A stretch of 64,000 bases of DNA from Annulohypoxylon bovei var. microspora (Eukaryota; Ascomycota; Sordariomycetes; Xylariales; Hypoxylaceae). Shown piece by piece: positions 12,247-25,500 of this stretch; within the stretch, counting starts at the first letter, position 1, and each line of letters starts with the position of its first letter. Both the position numbers and the translations under genes were made by a program. Under the pieces are notes generated by a model. The model saw only the letters and a program-made list of their open reading frames with translations, searched no databases and was not told the DNA's origin. The DNA is taken from NCBI GenBank assembly GCA_022836615.1, contig MU405354.1, positions 32,991-96,990 of the forward strand, read 5' to 3'.

Positions 12247-15200
12247 TCCCCCGGGCCGTTCGCCTTATGTCGTGTTGAAACGTTAGGTTGAGATAACTTT
12301 GGGTGTGGCCGCTACAGTACGTACAGTGGCTTGGGAACTTACATACATACATAGGAGAGGGAGGTTTGATGAGAGGTGCAGAGACTCGAAGAGCCTTGTT
12401 TAGCGACGTTACACAACCGTGCCGTCCGCATGGGCTGCCTAACCTTATTCAGCACGTTACCTATAACCGGTTAATGCATTATTGGGAAGCTGACAGCTTC
12501 CTCCCGTCGGGTCCTTGGATGCTTGGTGCTTAGATGACCGCCGCAATGGACATGCCGTTCTAATGCGGGGAGACAAGTGGGGAATACCTCCACGGTACTG
12601 TGGGCAATCTTGACAATTTCGTATATACTAGGGGTGCGTTTATGATATTATCGAACATGTTAGATATGATACCTACTACCTAAGATACCTACCTTAGTCT
12701 ATCCCAAGAACAGACTACTACCATCGACATCACATCTCAATCGAGATCCATGATACAGCTTTCCCCTGATAGGTGATAGAAACCAACAAAACTAACCTCC
12801 GGGGTTCCTTTTACGGTTATAACTGCCTAGCTCCCTTACCCTTCTCGAAGACTTGCCGTTCCACCAAAACCCCCTCCTCGGATCGACTTGCAGCAATTCG
12901 ATTTGTTAATTCCGGATGTACAGTTACCTATCTTGGTATATGCTATAGGTGGGATGGGACGCTATGGTCACTATGGCTGACTGATCTTCTGCTAGCTCAC
13001 CACTTGGTAGCAACCATGTGCTCGCTTCCCAGCGTCATCTCAGACACGGGGTTATGCAACCGCGGTCCAAAACGGACTGGCTAAGTCTGGGCAAGCTACC
13101 TTAAGATGTACATAAACGACAGACACGCAGCATGCGGCCATCATGCCGTGTAACGTCAAGGGTATCCTCGAAAGTAATTGAAGAGGGGGGCCCCATTGTC
13201 GGCGCCGCTCGACTGCAGTGCTTGGGTAATTCGCTGATAGAAGCTCGGACGCGGGAGAAAGAAAGTAAAGGAAGGCATAGAAGGGAAATAGAAGAAATAG
13301 AAGACGCCAGGAGAGGGAGAAAAGGAAGAAGAGTAACGTCAACCCCATGTCGAGTGGACACCTGGACGTGCTCGGACTCCGGCAAGTAGATTAGGCTCGA
13401 AGTTGGAATTTATTTATTTTGTATGTAGGCGCTGCTAGCGATTTATTAGATACAGTAATATATAACTAGGTAACCTAGAAGTACGTATACACATACTGGA
13501 CGCAGAGTAGTATTATGCGGTGAAATAATCTTCATCCGTCCAATGTTAACGATAATGATACGTGCATAGATGATGTGTAACACATACCCTCGCTGAATTG
13601 ATGCTGTCCTGGGCGACGTGCCATGAGCAGCTAAGCCTATTCTAAGAAAGGAGCATGTTCTAGCTGATCAACGCCTTGATCCGAGCTTCCAGAGCTAAGC
13701 AGTGGGTAAAATAATAACAATACGTCAGGCTGGCGCCAATGATTATTTCATGGACGTTGGTCGTACAACTCTTGCAGTCTTGATACAGGTTTGACGAAGG
13801 CTACTTTATGAGGTGCGCATTTAACGACCACGGATAAGAATAAGCACTTATATTAAAGGAAGGTAAGTAAGTAGTTATAATCGATGGTTGTTAAAAAGTT
13901 ACCAACGAACTTAGGTAGGTAACAAAATATTTAGAAACTTTTCATATGATTATACGGATGATCATCCCGCTTGGCCAAAGACGTGGGACCGGTTATATTA
14001 TTGAAAATCTATTGTTATATATTCATGTATGGTGACTATTGGAACCAGCAGAACCAGTCAGGTCCGAAAACCTCGATCTTCTTACATACATTCCCGATCT
14101 AATGCGAGAAGTTACAAGAAAACCCCTGCAGGATCTAGGCGATTCCTTGTTAAACACGTTGAGCCAAGTGTTTCCCACCACCACTTTTAGCCTTACGAAT
14201 TAGATGGATTAGAGAGAGACTTTTTCCGTATGTGGCGGTTTTACCAAATGAATGGTTGAGCGCCACGAGCGCTGACGCGTGTAGCATCTATCGAATTGCA
14301 AAGACGCTTTCGGCCGTGATTGGCCAACCGGTACTCGATAGTCAATTACCGGCGGTCAGACTACTGTTATAAAGAAGGTAATGATCTTATTAAGCGATAT
14401 TCAAGGTGAGCCTCTTCACCGAGGATGATCTCCGGCCCACTGTTGCGACGTCTGAGATTGTAGCAATATGTAACGTTGCGGGAAGAATCCATGTGATAAG
14501 TATTAAGGATTCCGATTCCAGTGCTTTCACGAGCTACAAAAAAAAAAAAAGGTTCCATGTTGGTTCTTGAGTCTCTACGTGACTACCTACCTACCTAGGT
14601 ATGTATGAACTTCTCCTAGCCCATTCGGACGAGAGTCAAAGCTAGGAAAGCGAAGTCCGAAAGGGATGCTCGTGGTTGGCGAGATCGACCCGACAGCTCG
14701 GTAGAGAAGGCGGGGCTGGAGACCTAAATGGCAATTATTGCAGGTTGCAAACAAAAGGCACCAGGGAGTAGATCCTGATGAGGCTATTAATGCACTCCAT
14801 TGGCGGTAATACAAAGGCTGACAGCCAAAGAGAGCTGGTCTTTAACGCCTCCATGCGGGTTACAAGGCGTCCGCCAGGAGAATAGCCAATTGGATCTGGA
14901 CCATCCGTAATATTCCAACCGAACCGGTCTCCAAGAGGCTTGCAAACTATCACCATTTATAAAGTCTGACCCGAGGAATTTCAACCGGTGAATTTTAGGA
15001 TTCCGGTATGTACGCGTGGTTATCAAACTCCGAGTCGAGCAAAGCTTGTTGCTGACACCATGAAAGCTAGGTCGCCGTGGTGGTCATGGTGTTCGTGGGG
15101 GTCTTACGAGGTCCAGAATATCGATGGACCTCCAGGTCTCTACCGAGGCAGCTTACAACTAAGAAACAAAAAAGGAAAAGTTACACCGTTTCACGTAGAC

Positions 15201-18172
15201 GAAAGGTGTCGCGAGCGATGATTCGCACGGGGCCGGTAAGCCTTTAAGACATGGCAAGGTGAGGCTGGTTTAATCCCGGGCACCTGGTCCCTGCTTTGGG
15301 CAACCGGCAGGTTTACGGTTGCAGGAAGTTATATACGCATACGGAATTCTCCCCTTTGCTTGCTGACAGGAGTGTCCTTGCTTCTCGACCCATGGCCATG
15401 CCGTTGGGACAATACACAGTACCGTGGAAGTTAGATCTTACCCCGATCTGGGCCTAGTGGGTCACATAAGAAGGATATGAGGCTTCCCAGACAAATCTTC
15501 AACCATCGCTCTGTCTTGTTTTACCAATGCCTCACTCAACAAGACGTCGATGCCGAATGAACAACGTGGAGCGGTCGGCCCGAGGTATGTCAAGACTGTT
15601 AGCGAATATTACAGCAGGGGATAACAAGCGGATGTCATTGGATCCGATGATATCCAAGTTACCAGCCCGCCACAAGTTGGATAGTTTGTACTACTTATAT
15701 ATGTACACAACGTTGATGAAAGATGAGGCTATTAGGTAAGGTGTGGTGGGACTTCGGCCGACGTAGCAAGGGACGCACTGTAATAGTATGTAATTAGAAG
15801 AAAAAGTAATATAATAATAGCAGGGTTGTACCAGAAGCAGATCAATGTTGGTTGACAGCGGACGTGGCTTATGCATGGTAGTTGACGGTTCGAGCGTGAA
15901 TGCCTCGTTCAGCCTTTGATTGCTAGCGTATCTAGATGCTGGTTTCGAAACACTTATTGCGCCAACGATAGTTCATCGAGCGGGAGACGCACGTACTCGC
16001 ATCTTCAATCAGGCACCTGATATCGCTAATCACGAACCCTCCCTGCGGCGGCCGTGCATTTAATGTAGATGTACTCAAATACCCACCTACCTACATACAT
16101 GAAAGGCTACCGAACTTGGATTTCAACGATGCAACCCCATCTCCTACATATCACATAGCAGCTACATATGAGATACATGACACCCCGACATGTTCTACTA
16201 GTTCTAAGTAGCGCTTTGTTCTTGTAAGTTTGCCTCTGGAAATTTGAGACACAAGTAGGCTCGTATGAGATGAGCTTCATTTATAAGATGGTCCAACTAG
16301 TCGCCTAGCCTTCTCGGATAATCCTTGCAATCTTCTTTAGCCTCCATGAACTGAGCAACATGAGTTTGACTACATCTTGTACATGTCCATATGTGTATTG
16401 GTAGGTTCGGCCTTTGGAGCTTTATATAGACCCCCACATAGCTACCTACGTGACGAGACTACTTATTTACCCGGATGTATCAGTTGCTCGCCAGCGGATT
16501 CATGAAACCCGTAATAGCGTAATAGAGAGGTCATGATAAACAGAGATGTCCACCTGCGTAAATACACATGCATGCTCATGATGAATGGACCAAGAACATT
16601 TACACGTGTTATGTAGTCGTTTTTTCCTAGACCCATAAAACGATTCTTGACTAGGTAGCCAGTAGGTAGGTATGTATGTACTTTACAATATGTACACATA
16701 CAAGACTTATAAACCCCGATTTACCCCAGAGCTGGGGTGGATAAGAGATTTCGCCTTGACAAGCCAGGCGTTCGAGCGTATTCGGCGCTTAAAGCTTAAC
16801 CGATGGACTATCACCTGCTGATGAAGCAGGAGAGAAATGATGATTAACAAACCCGTCTGCTGGGTTGATCTGCATTGGATTTCAGATCTCGGGGCCCGGA
16901 CAGGGGTTACACAACGTGGGGGGTTATACATCTAATATATTCGATATCTTCATCCAAGCAGCCAAGCAGACATTTGTGTATGCACCTGGGATGTTTGCCA
17001 TGCAAGATTGTTGAAGAAAATGAAAGATGATGGGTTCATGGAGTGAATGGGTACCATCGGTGTGGTATCTATGGATCTATTCATATATCCCTTCGGGTGT
17101 TTTAAACCCCAATGATCGATGAAGGTGTCATGCTAGGGATGATACTTCACGGCATGTTAGTCCGGTTCGAATGTGAGTATGATTCCCCGGAACCTCGTCT
17201 CCTCCAAGAACTTGCCTACTTGAATATACCGGCTCTAAGTTAGGTACATGCCATTAAAAGTTCATTGACAACATTGAGTAACCTGACACAGATTGAAGCG
17301 AGTTGATGTCGAAGTAAGGAGTGATGATTGCCAGGGGGCTAGACATGTACTCTTTGATATAAAGTTACACGTGGTTTATAACTATCTACTTAAAGTAGGC
17401 AACTCGGTACCTAGGTGAGCTCTAAGGTCTGTCTATATGTGAGGCTACATATGTTAAAGAACTTGTGATAGTTGTTGGTTTCTCCCCTTATTTACTACTT
17501 CATATTACGGCCTTTTCTCCATTCCTCAAATGTGAAGCTAGTCTGCTATATAAATGTACAAATGGGAAAGAATCGTCATATTTTATAAGAACTTAAAGTA
17601 GTTCGCGATCGTTGAAGTAGAATTTTAAGTTACTTAGGGAACTACTTACGATAGATTCAGATCGTCCGCTCTTTCTTTTAGATTTCTTTATTTTCGGAAA
17701 TGACGCGTAGGATAAAGCAGTAAAGTCGGGAGGCTCTCCCTTAACAATCTTTCCCGCCCCGGACAGTTCGGGTCGCTCCACAGACCCCACAACGCACCGC
17801 CCCCGGAACCGCCCTTCCAAGTGTTGCAAATCCACTTAGGTACTTGCCAGAGCCACTTATACCCACTCTTCCCGCTAATAAGCTAAGGGCAACCAATTCT
17901 AACCCATTCTAACCCAAGCCCCCTTGCCAACTAACAGGGTATATTCACACATCATGCAGAATCACCAGACCGTGATCATCCATCCACTATTTTCTTCTAT
18001 CTCTTGTCTCTTGCGTCGCTACGCACTTTGCTATGGTAGTTTTCTGGGCAATCCGGCTCTTCTACCACTTATAGCGAAGAGGACAACCTACTGGGCTGCT
18101 GGGTAGAAATTCTTTGTGTTTTGCCGGTTGTTGGTAAATAAGATACTAAGTTGGAGACAAGTAACTAATAAT

Positions 18173-18199
18173 GCATCAGTCGCATCAGTCGCATCAGTC
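18173..18199. repeat. Three tandem copies of a 9-bp unit
   Basis: GCATCAGTC occurs three times in a row. It is a minor microsatellite-like repeat with no spacer structure. Confidence 0.85.
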
Positions 18200-20521
18200 G
18201 AATAATTCCTGCATAAAAGACGGCATATTAGAGAGCGCTCAAGATTCAAGATCTCTCCCTGTCGAGGTAATCTGTCATCTCTGCTAAATCAAGATTGCTA
18301 GATCTCTTGAAGCACGTATATGCGCTGCGTTGCAAGAATGGATGACTACCTACAACTCAAGTTCCGATTCTTTCGGCAATCTCTCGCGTACGGAATACTT
18401 TCCAAGGTTGTCTGTCGGTGCGTTTAGACGTAATAGACTGGAGAATGGAGATCCTTTCACATATGGCACGTGTGTACATAATATGTACCAATTGTGCAGA
18501 GCAACGCCATACGCCATTCTAGGCCTGTCCGCACTTGAGTCTTCTCCCCCACTGTACCATTAGTATTGTATGGCTGGGAAGCCGATCCATGTATTGTACT
18601 GTACATTACAAGGCCTCATTGATGCCGCCATCCATGATCACGACCCCCGGCTTTGGACTTCTTCGGGTCCTGTGGATAATCCATAGCTTGAGAGCTTTTC
18701 TCTCGCCTGCTCGCCCCTTGACGGCAGCCCCCTCGCAAAGAACCCACACGGCTTCTCGTTACCACCTCAGGTAGTCTACCTCGCAAGCCCGCAAGCCATA
18801 ATACCATACCATCTACTTCCAGCTGCATACGCACATCCGTACTCTTTCGTACACACCCGAAAACAAACTGATGGAAAAGACAGTCCAGTCCTTGCTCCCA
18901 AGTTCTTAACACCCCAGGCTTATCGTGAAAACGAGGACAGGGGTAGTCTCGCGAAATCGCTTCGTCCTAATAGATACCTACCTAGTATCCTTGCTATCTG
19001 TGCGTGTTTGGCCTAATCTTTTTTGTCGTTCACTACGAAGACTACAACTACTACACACAGTACTTTTCTCCGCAGACCTTTGCTGCTTGTCATTGCATAT
19101 ATCCCTTTTCTTTTTTTCCCATTTTGCTAAGTTTTATTGATGAGACCGAACCTCGGGTAGTCCCACGTCAACCGAGTGGGTGTGTCGCCGCATTCTCGTT
19201 TCTCGCGCGAGACAGCTAGGTCTACCGTTTCCTCATCGCAATCGCTCGAGCTCTCGCTACCGCTCACCTTCCCTCCGAGTACCACTGCCGCTTGCCGCAT
19301 GAGCACTGGGAATCACATGGTTTTACGAACACTCAAACTCCGCCGCATCATCATCTATCCCTCGCATTATACTGCCGGCAACCCGTGGTGACATCTACCT
19401 AGCTAGTTAGTTACTTTTGCCTTATTAATTCATAACATTCAATGCCCCTCTTCTACATTGGTTGGTAAACGCCTGTGCTCAGCTCTCCGCGGCTGCAAAA
19501 GCAATGGATGAGCATATCTAGCAGCAGAAAAGCCTTAGTGCAATCTACTTCGAATTGGCTTTACACATTCTCATGACGGCCTTGACTGATTCTGAGACAG
19601 CTACAGAAGCCAGGACGGGGTATATCACAAGCGAGTAAAGAGGCCTCACTGCTCGATGTCTTACAATTCTCTAAAAGTGAAAGAGGACACCCACCGTCCT
19701 TCGCGCGCAACCTTTGCGACTAGTTGATAATCCCGTTTGAAATCATTGCGGGCCTGCCCAGCTCATTAAACTGAATACACGGCTACTATTCAGCTCTGAC
19801 CCTACGATATTGCCTTTCTTTGTTAGCACGGAATCCATGCTCAGCTTGGCCTAGTTCGCAGCCGCCTGCCAACTCTTTCCATCCAGGTCTGATAACACCT
19901 ATTTCATATCCCGTCTAGCCAACCCCCCCTTCAGGGAAGCAAGCTCCCGCTGCCGCTGCTGAACAAAGAAAGACTGTCTCGTCTGAAGGCTATCAGCCCT
20001 CGATGTTCGTTTTGCCTTTCCGTTCGGTTTCTCCACCTCGACAGGCCACTGCCAGCTCCTCTTAAGCTCGTTTGGTTCTGTCAATACGAAGTGCTACATT
20101 CTTATCCTACCACAACTTTCCTTCTATCTACACCCTCGCACATATATTGGGCACGCGCACCATCCTTACCTGCATCGTCACGACATATCTAGTTCTGACA
20201 AGAAATCCTCCTTAGACTGCACTCAACCGGTGTCTTCATTCTACATCATCGTTCTTCAATCCAGCTCTGTCTTACTACCTTTATCTGTGAGACATACCTG
20301 GGTACAGCATTGAAATCGGGAACCGGCGACATTTCTTGCAAAGGATCCGAGTGCAACTCAGACGATACGATTGCATGTGATGAATTAAAGCTGATAGTGG
20401 TAGAGAGGCTCTGCGAGTTCACGAGTTCGCCGCACCTTTTACGGAACGAGGACTGAAATAAGATCTCCTCTCCCACGAATAACTAATTTTGAATATCACT
20501 TATCTTTTTCTACCTTCAGCC

Positions 20522-22564
20522 ATGGTACAAGATCCTAATCAACCTAGGGAACCCTTCCCACCAAGGACCACATACTGGCCGCACCAGGATAGGTTTCCTA
20601 TGGAGCCAGTCCCGGACGACACTCGCTTCGCCGACTCGCAAGACGTAAGGCGACCTCCTATGGTGAGTTGGGCCTCATCCTCCTCGTGAAACTGTAGTAC
20701 TAAGTGTTACGTAGGCGATTGACAAGGCCTTGCGCGAGTATTGCAATATTTCCGCGGAATTCTATGTGGTCATAACTGTCATCGAAGGAAAACCTCATAT
20801 CTTCACTGCGCCGCAAATACCTTCGTTAAATATATCAAGCTTCTTAGATGTCGAAGCTCTCGGCCGCGAATTGCAGCGTGCTCAACCCCGTAAGTTCTTA
20901 GAGTTGAGTTCGAGCTGTATGGATGTAAAACTAAAATTCTTCCCTAGCCGCAAATCCCCCATATACTGAATCGGAATTTACCGCCTCCTTCGATTCAGAT
21001 ATCAGCCGGTATTCCATGGACACACCGAGACGCTGGGCACAAGAGCGCCGATATGGTCAGCCTATAGGTTTAACGGGGTTCGAAGATGATGGAGAATATA
21101 AGGCCCGTAAACGACCGAGGCCAACTATGACGCGGCGTGAAACTGAGAATTTCGATGATGAACCTGCAACGTCGTCAAGTTCCTTGAGGAGAAAGATCGA
21201 AATTCGCGATGAAAGAGCTGTTTGGCAATTCTATGAAGAACGCTTCAAAAGTATCCAGCAAAACGCGTGTAAACTGCTTGCAAAGGCTTGGGTCAAGACC
21301 GTTGAACCAAAGAAGCAGTCGACACATCCTTATACAGGTTCAGATGAGAAGGCACCTGATTGGTGGCCCAAGCCTTGGGGACCGGGCGTTGAACATCGAG
21401 TAAGACATAAAGAGCCTGACCATTTATACAAGCGAGGTAAGACGAGGGGAAAATGCGTGGAAGAGAACGAAAATGCTAATCAATTATGCCAGAACGCATA
21501 CATCTTCTTGTTCATATTCTTCGATTGATTGTTGAGCCGCCTAGTAACCAACACCCATCCGTCCAGAGGCTCTATCTGAATGTAGCCAAGTTAGAAGATA
21601 TCACCACTGAAGCTCTCTCGTCATTCTTTGCCGACAAAGATAACCCAGGTAACGTAGCGAAAAGACCTTATTTGAAAGAGATCTTTAGGGTTGCTCAAAA
21701 TGAAGAACGTTATAAAGACGGCCAAATAGGTAAGCAGTCTGAAAACCTTTGAAGATGTATCAGAACATTGCTAAGCATATATATAATATATATATAGACG
21801 GAACAACCATTGTTCACGTGATGCCAAATGATCGAGTTGGTCAGGGTTACGTGTCGGACACCGAGGATGTCTCCCCTGGGAGGGAAGACGGCGAACATAA
21901 TCCAACACCAAATTCATCTAGTGCATCGCCTCAGAGGATAAGTGTATCACAGACTCTCATGACTCAAGCTCACAGCTCGGAACCAAGTCCCACTACTCAG
22001 ATGTCAGGCGATGCCTTTGTCGGGGATATGCCTGTTCGAGGGACTCCATATTCCCAGCCAGTCCTGGGTTCGGAAATGACCGCAGAACGACAGACCTTTG
22101 TGGACGCTCCTACTATACCTAATCAGGCTCCACTTCACCCTACGACGAATATAAGTCTCCATGACATGTACACTAATCCTCACGACTCTAGTAGAAGGTC
22201 GTCAATATTCACTTCCCCATCGGAATACACGAATCCAACCACATCGACCATTTACCAGGTAAATCAACAGTGGCAAACGAGTTCAGCAGCACCAAGCAAT
22301 TCGTCGGTTTATACCTTTCCGCAGCAATCGGGTAATGCACACCAGCCTTTCGTCAGTCATGCTGGCGTGCCGATGCCACAGGGCCAGCAATTTTTAGGGG
22401 CTCCATTTGACGGGTTGCCAAGAGTAAGCCATGATGCGCAGCATGGTGGCATGATACGCGCGCTTCCCCAGCCTGGCTACTCCAGCTATATGTCCCATGA
22501 GCCAGGGCATCTTTCGGCATCAGGCACTAAGGCCGAGTCTCTGCCTAGGCATCCTACACAATAG
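20522..22564 (+). CDS. YDR124W-like helical-bundle protein (DUF2841 family)
   Basis: Five exons: 20522-20662, 20715-20889, 20948-21436, 21493-21729 and 21798-22564, giving 602 aa. The start reads MVQDPNQPREPF. The conserved domain spans about residues 190-340: VWQFYEERFKSIQQNACKLL, then AKAWVKTVEPKKQ, HPYTGSDEKAPDWWP, HREP-like HKEPDHLYKRERIHLLVHIL and a further helical part. This matches, from memory, the fungal family named after yeast YDR124W and the subtelomeric hrmA-associated cluster protein of Aspergillus fumigatus. Its biochemical role is unknown to me. The last exon encodes a low-complexity Ser/Thr/Gln/Pro-rich tail of about 250 residues. The intron before the last exon ends in a run of TA repeats. 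Every exon join preserves frame through the conserved domain. Confidence 0.82.
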
Positions 22565-25500
22565 GTTCGCTATCAGTCGACGAGAATTTACGACCTTGTC
22601 AATAGCTAGACGGTACTTACGCTTCCCTCGGCACATGGATGAATCCTATCTAAAGTTGGAGCCCCAATCCTAGGGAATACTATTAGTTGTATATGCCTTG
22701 TAAGCATGACTCTACGCTTACAACGCCGTTATCGATTAGTTGGTCATTCGATTTGATCTGAGAATCAAGAGTTCTTATTATTGAATCTTTACTCGGTTCA
22801 AGTCCTGAAGCTCGACACAAGACAGCCCTTCCACCGTGGTGGGAACTAGGATGCCACGCGTTTTACGACCTTTTTTGTCTTGTTCTCAAATATTGAGTTA
22901 TCCAACTGGTGGCGGCAAGTTATTACATGTTCGCAAAGTGTTATTAGAGACATTGTTCTCATATAAGCACATAGCGCGGAGGTAGTGTTATCAATCTTCA
23001 AACTTTACACGAAGAGAGGCTCAGCGCTGTCGGTTCTACGGTATACAATTTGTCTTGTTTTGTTTCTATTTCCAGCGTTGCCTTGTCTCAGACGTTTTCT
23101 ACTATCGACACGTACTCCGCGAGTATAACGTGACAACGAGAAGAGCAAATGGGGGGGCACAAAAAGGGGACGGCAATAGTGAAGAAGCATTAGGGCGGCA
23201 GCTAATCAACGGGGAGATTACAACTGGACGGCGGCTTTGTTTCTTTCCTACAGATCAATACCACGCAGGCATGAGTTGGCTACTTCTCATTGCATAGCAT
23301 GGGCGCCGTACGACTCACACGAGTTGAGGGCTTATGGGGTGGCTATTTTATCCTTGTGCGCTTCGCCTCGTCAGACTTTTTCATTCGCCGCATAGCGAAG
23401 TAAATGGAGGTTATTCTGTCCCGGCGCGAGTGGTGGTGTTAGCTGTTTTGGGTTCCCCTACGTTGTTGCAACTCCTTTTCGAGCTGAGATCATGCCGTCA
23501 CGATCATTGCTTTTATTTTCTTAATATGTTTTCATGTGTAGCTATTTTAAAAGGGGGATACGCTTCCCTTTTTTCGATTTTATCGACGGTCCCGCTGGAC
23601 GAATGAGCAAAGGGGAAGCGAAGGATGGCGAAATGGGGAGGACTTAGCCCGGTAAGAGGTACCGAGGCTGAGCTGGCTCATTTGGTAAATTGTTACGTGT
23701 TTTTTTTGGACAACGTGGGTTTGGCAGAAAGGAAATAGGGGGCTGGAGTATGTGGTCTTCGTGTTAAGGCATCTACACATTCCTTGCCAGGATTTAATTG
23801 ATAACGAGTGAGCAATTCAAGGGGCAAACGCCTCTACACTATGCTATGCTTTCAGACTCGAAATTTACTTCATCAATCTTCCATCTTTTGACATGGTGAA
23901 TTTACAAATGTATTAAATTAACCATCATGATAATTTTGCCTTTTTCTATGCTATAGTTCGGGACTGATGAACCAATTCATGCGGGCTACAGCCTTGGAAT
24001 ATGATTAGGAAGATGCGATTTGCTCCGCTTACACCTAGTATCCATGGGGCGTTGCGAAGTTTGCCTATTACCTAGTCCAGGTATGCATCCTCGGGTCTGA
24101 CCCACGGGTAGAGGCCCGTCCCGCTTTAAATCCCGTTTTTGTATACATAGTAGGTAATATATCATGTAGCATTGTTCGATTAAGGTTAGGGAGATCTATT
24201 CGCAATCTACACTTTGATCTGAGTCCCAGTACCGGCAAACGCGCATACATATCCAGATTACGTTATAACATTGCATGTGCATATGTACGGTACACACACA
24301 CATCACAAAACCCGAGCTGTTGCTTTTTCTGGGATCTTAAAATCTACAGATATCTGAAATATGATATAAATCGCGGCAGACCCGCTGACCCGGCAAACGA
24401 CCACGCCCCCCTGACCTGGCTTTGTACCAACCTAGGAAATCATACGAATACTACGCAGGAGCATGCGTCAAGCCAATCCGGGGTCATATTTCTACGTGTC
24501 CACCAGACGTAGCTGAAACTCGGATGCCAAGGATATCATAATAAAAAGGCGGAAATAAAGGGTCGTCCTAAAAGACGAGTATGAGAGCGTTGAAGAATTG
24601 CGCGCCTCGCAGAGCATTCAGACGTAATTGATCTAAGGAGACAATTCATAAGCACGCGAGATCGCAGGATCAGGCTGTAGATGACGCGCTCCCTCATAGC
24701 AACCGGCCCACCCCCGGTACCGTAGAGTAGGGTCGGTGGTATAGGATTTCCCTTTACCGATATGCTACAGGTCATATCTCACAAAAGTAGATTGGGGAAA
24801 CGACATGGTTGGTAGCATCGCCGTCGGAGCGGCGCTGCAGAAAATGCATATCGCCAACATCTCCTCTCTTTTTCCACTTCCACCATTCCGCAGCCCGCAG
24901 CCCGCAGCCGGTCTTTCGGTTTTCCGCCTCGGCTCCGCTTTGAACATGGCACTGGTTCGGGTAACGATTTTCGGGTTGCTCGACATTCGTCCCGCATATG
25001 ATAGTGACTGCGGCAGCTGCGGGTAGGGAGCGTTGACTCGCAGGTCAGCTTTTGCGTCAGAATCACCAGGCCTATCCAAGTTCTCGGTAGCTAGAGGATG
25101 GGTTTCTTCCCCATCTCCACCCTTCCATCCTTCGACTTGGGACGCTCAGCACATCCCAACGTTAGAGTTAGTGGACTTGGTATTGAAAACAAGAAACCAT
25201 GTAGATCGAAACAGAACTACGTACCAAGGAACCAGTTTCTACAGGCAATCTTCAATCTTCAATTCTCTAGAAGGATCCTCGTATGCGGGCGGAATGTTTC
25301 GCAGAACCTGTAGTTTGAAACGACACTATATGTACCTCCTATTTACCTAGGTAAGTGCCTAAATAAGTGTCTACCTAGGTACATATTAAACGCGTCATTA
25401 TATGGAGGGTAGCTGACCAGTTAGATGTTCCCAGGGACCAGGTTACATGCCTAACATACCTACATACCGACCTACCTAGGTAGGCCATATTGCCGAGGGC

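Larger units (their letters stand above)
11286..20521. other. Long gene-free region (9.2 kb)
   Basis: No reading frame in this stretch shows a recognisable domain, and none could be joined across plausible introns into a conserved protein. It carries exact TACCTAGGTA copies at 12053-12062 and 14592-14601, many TACCTACC-type tracts, a purine/pyrimidine tract at 12128-12246 and a short tandem repeat at 18173-18199. The last 2.6 kb (about 17860-20520) is rich in C and T, like the long 5' leaders of fungal regulatory genes, and may be the leader or promoter of the gene at 20522. Long non-coding transcripts are possible but cannot be seen from sequence. Confidence 0.5.

Noticed and set aside
16800..16900. 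ATGATGATT reminiscent of a snoRNA C box
   Set aside because: No matching terminal stem or clear D box could be placed.
17593..17835. 80-codon minus-strand frame rich in Lys/Ser
   Set aside because: No start context, domain or joinable exon was found.
18173..18199. Short direct repeats resembling a CRISPR array
   Set aside because: The 9-bp units are contiguous, without spacers, in a fungal genome.
22736..22815. tRNA-like sequence with a GGTTCAAGTCC B-box
   Set aside because: No acceptable acceptor stem, and the putative anticodon stem closes a 6-nt loop; not a tRNA.
24765..25079. Two overlapping minus-strand frames of about 100 codons
   Set aside because: Overlapping frames in a GC-rich patch with low-complexity composition; neither resembles a protein.
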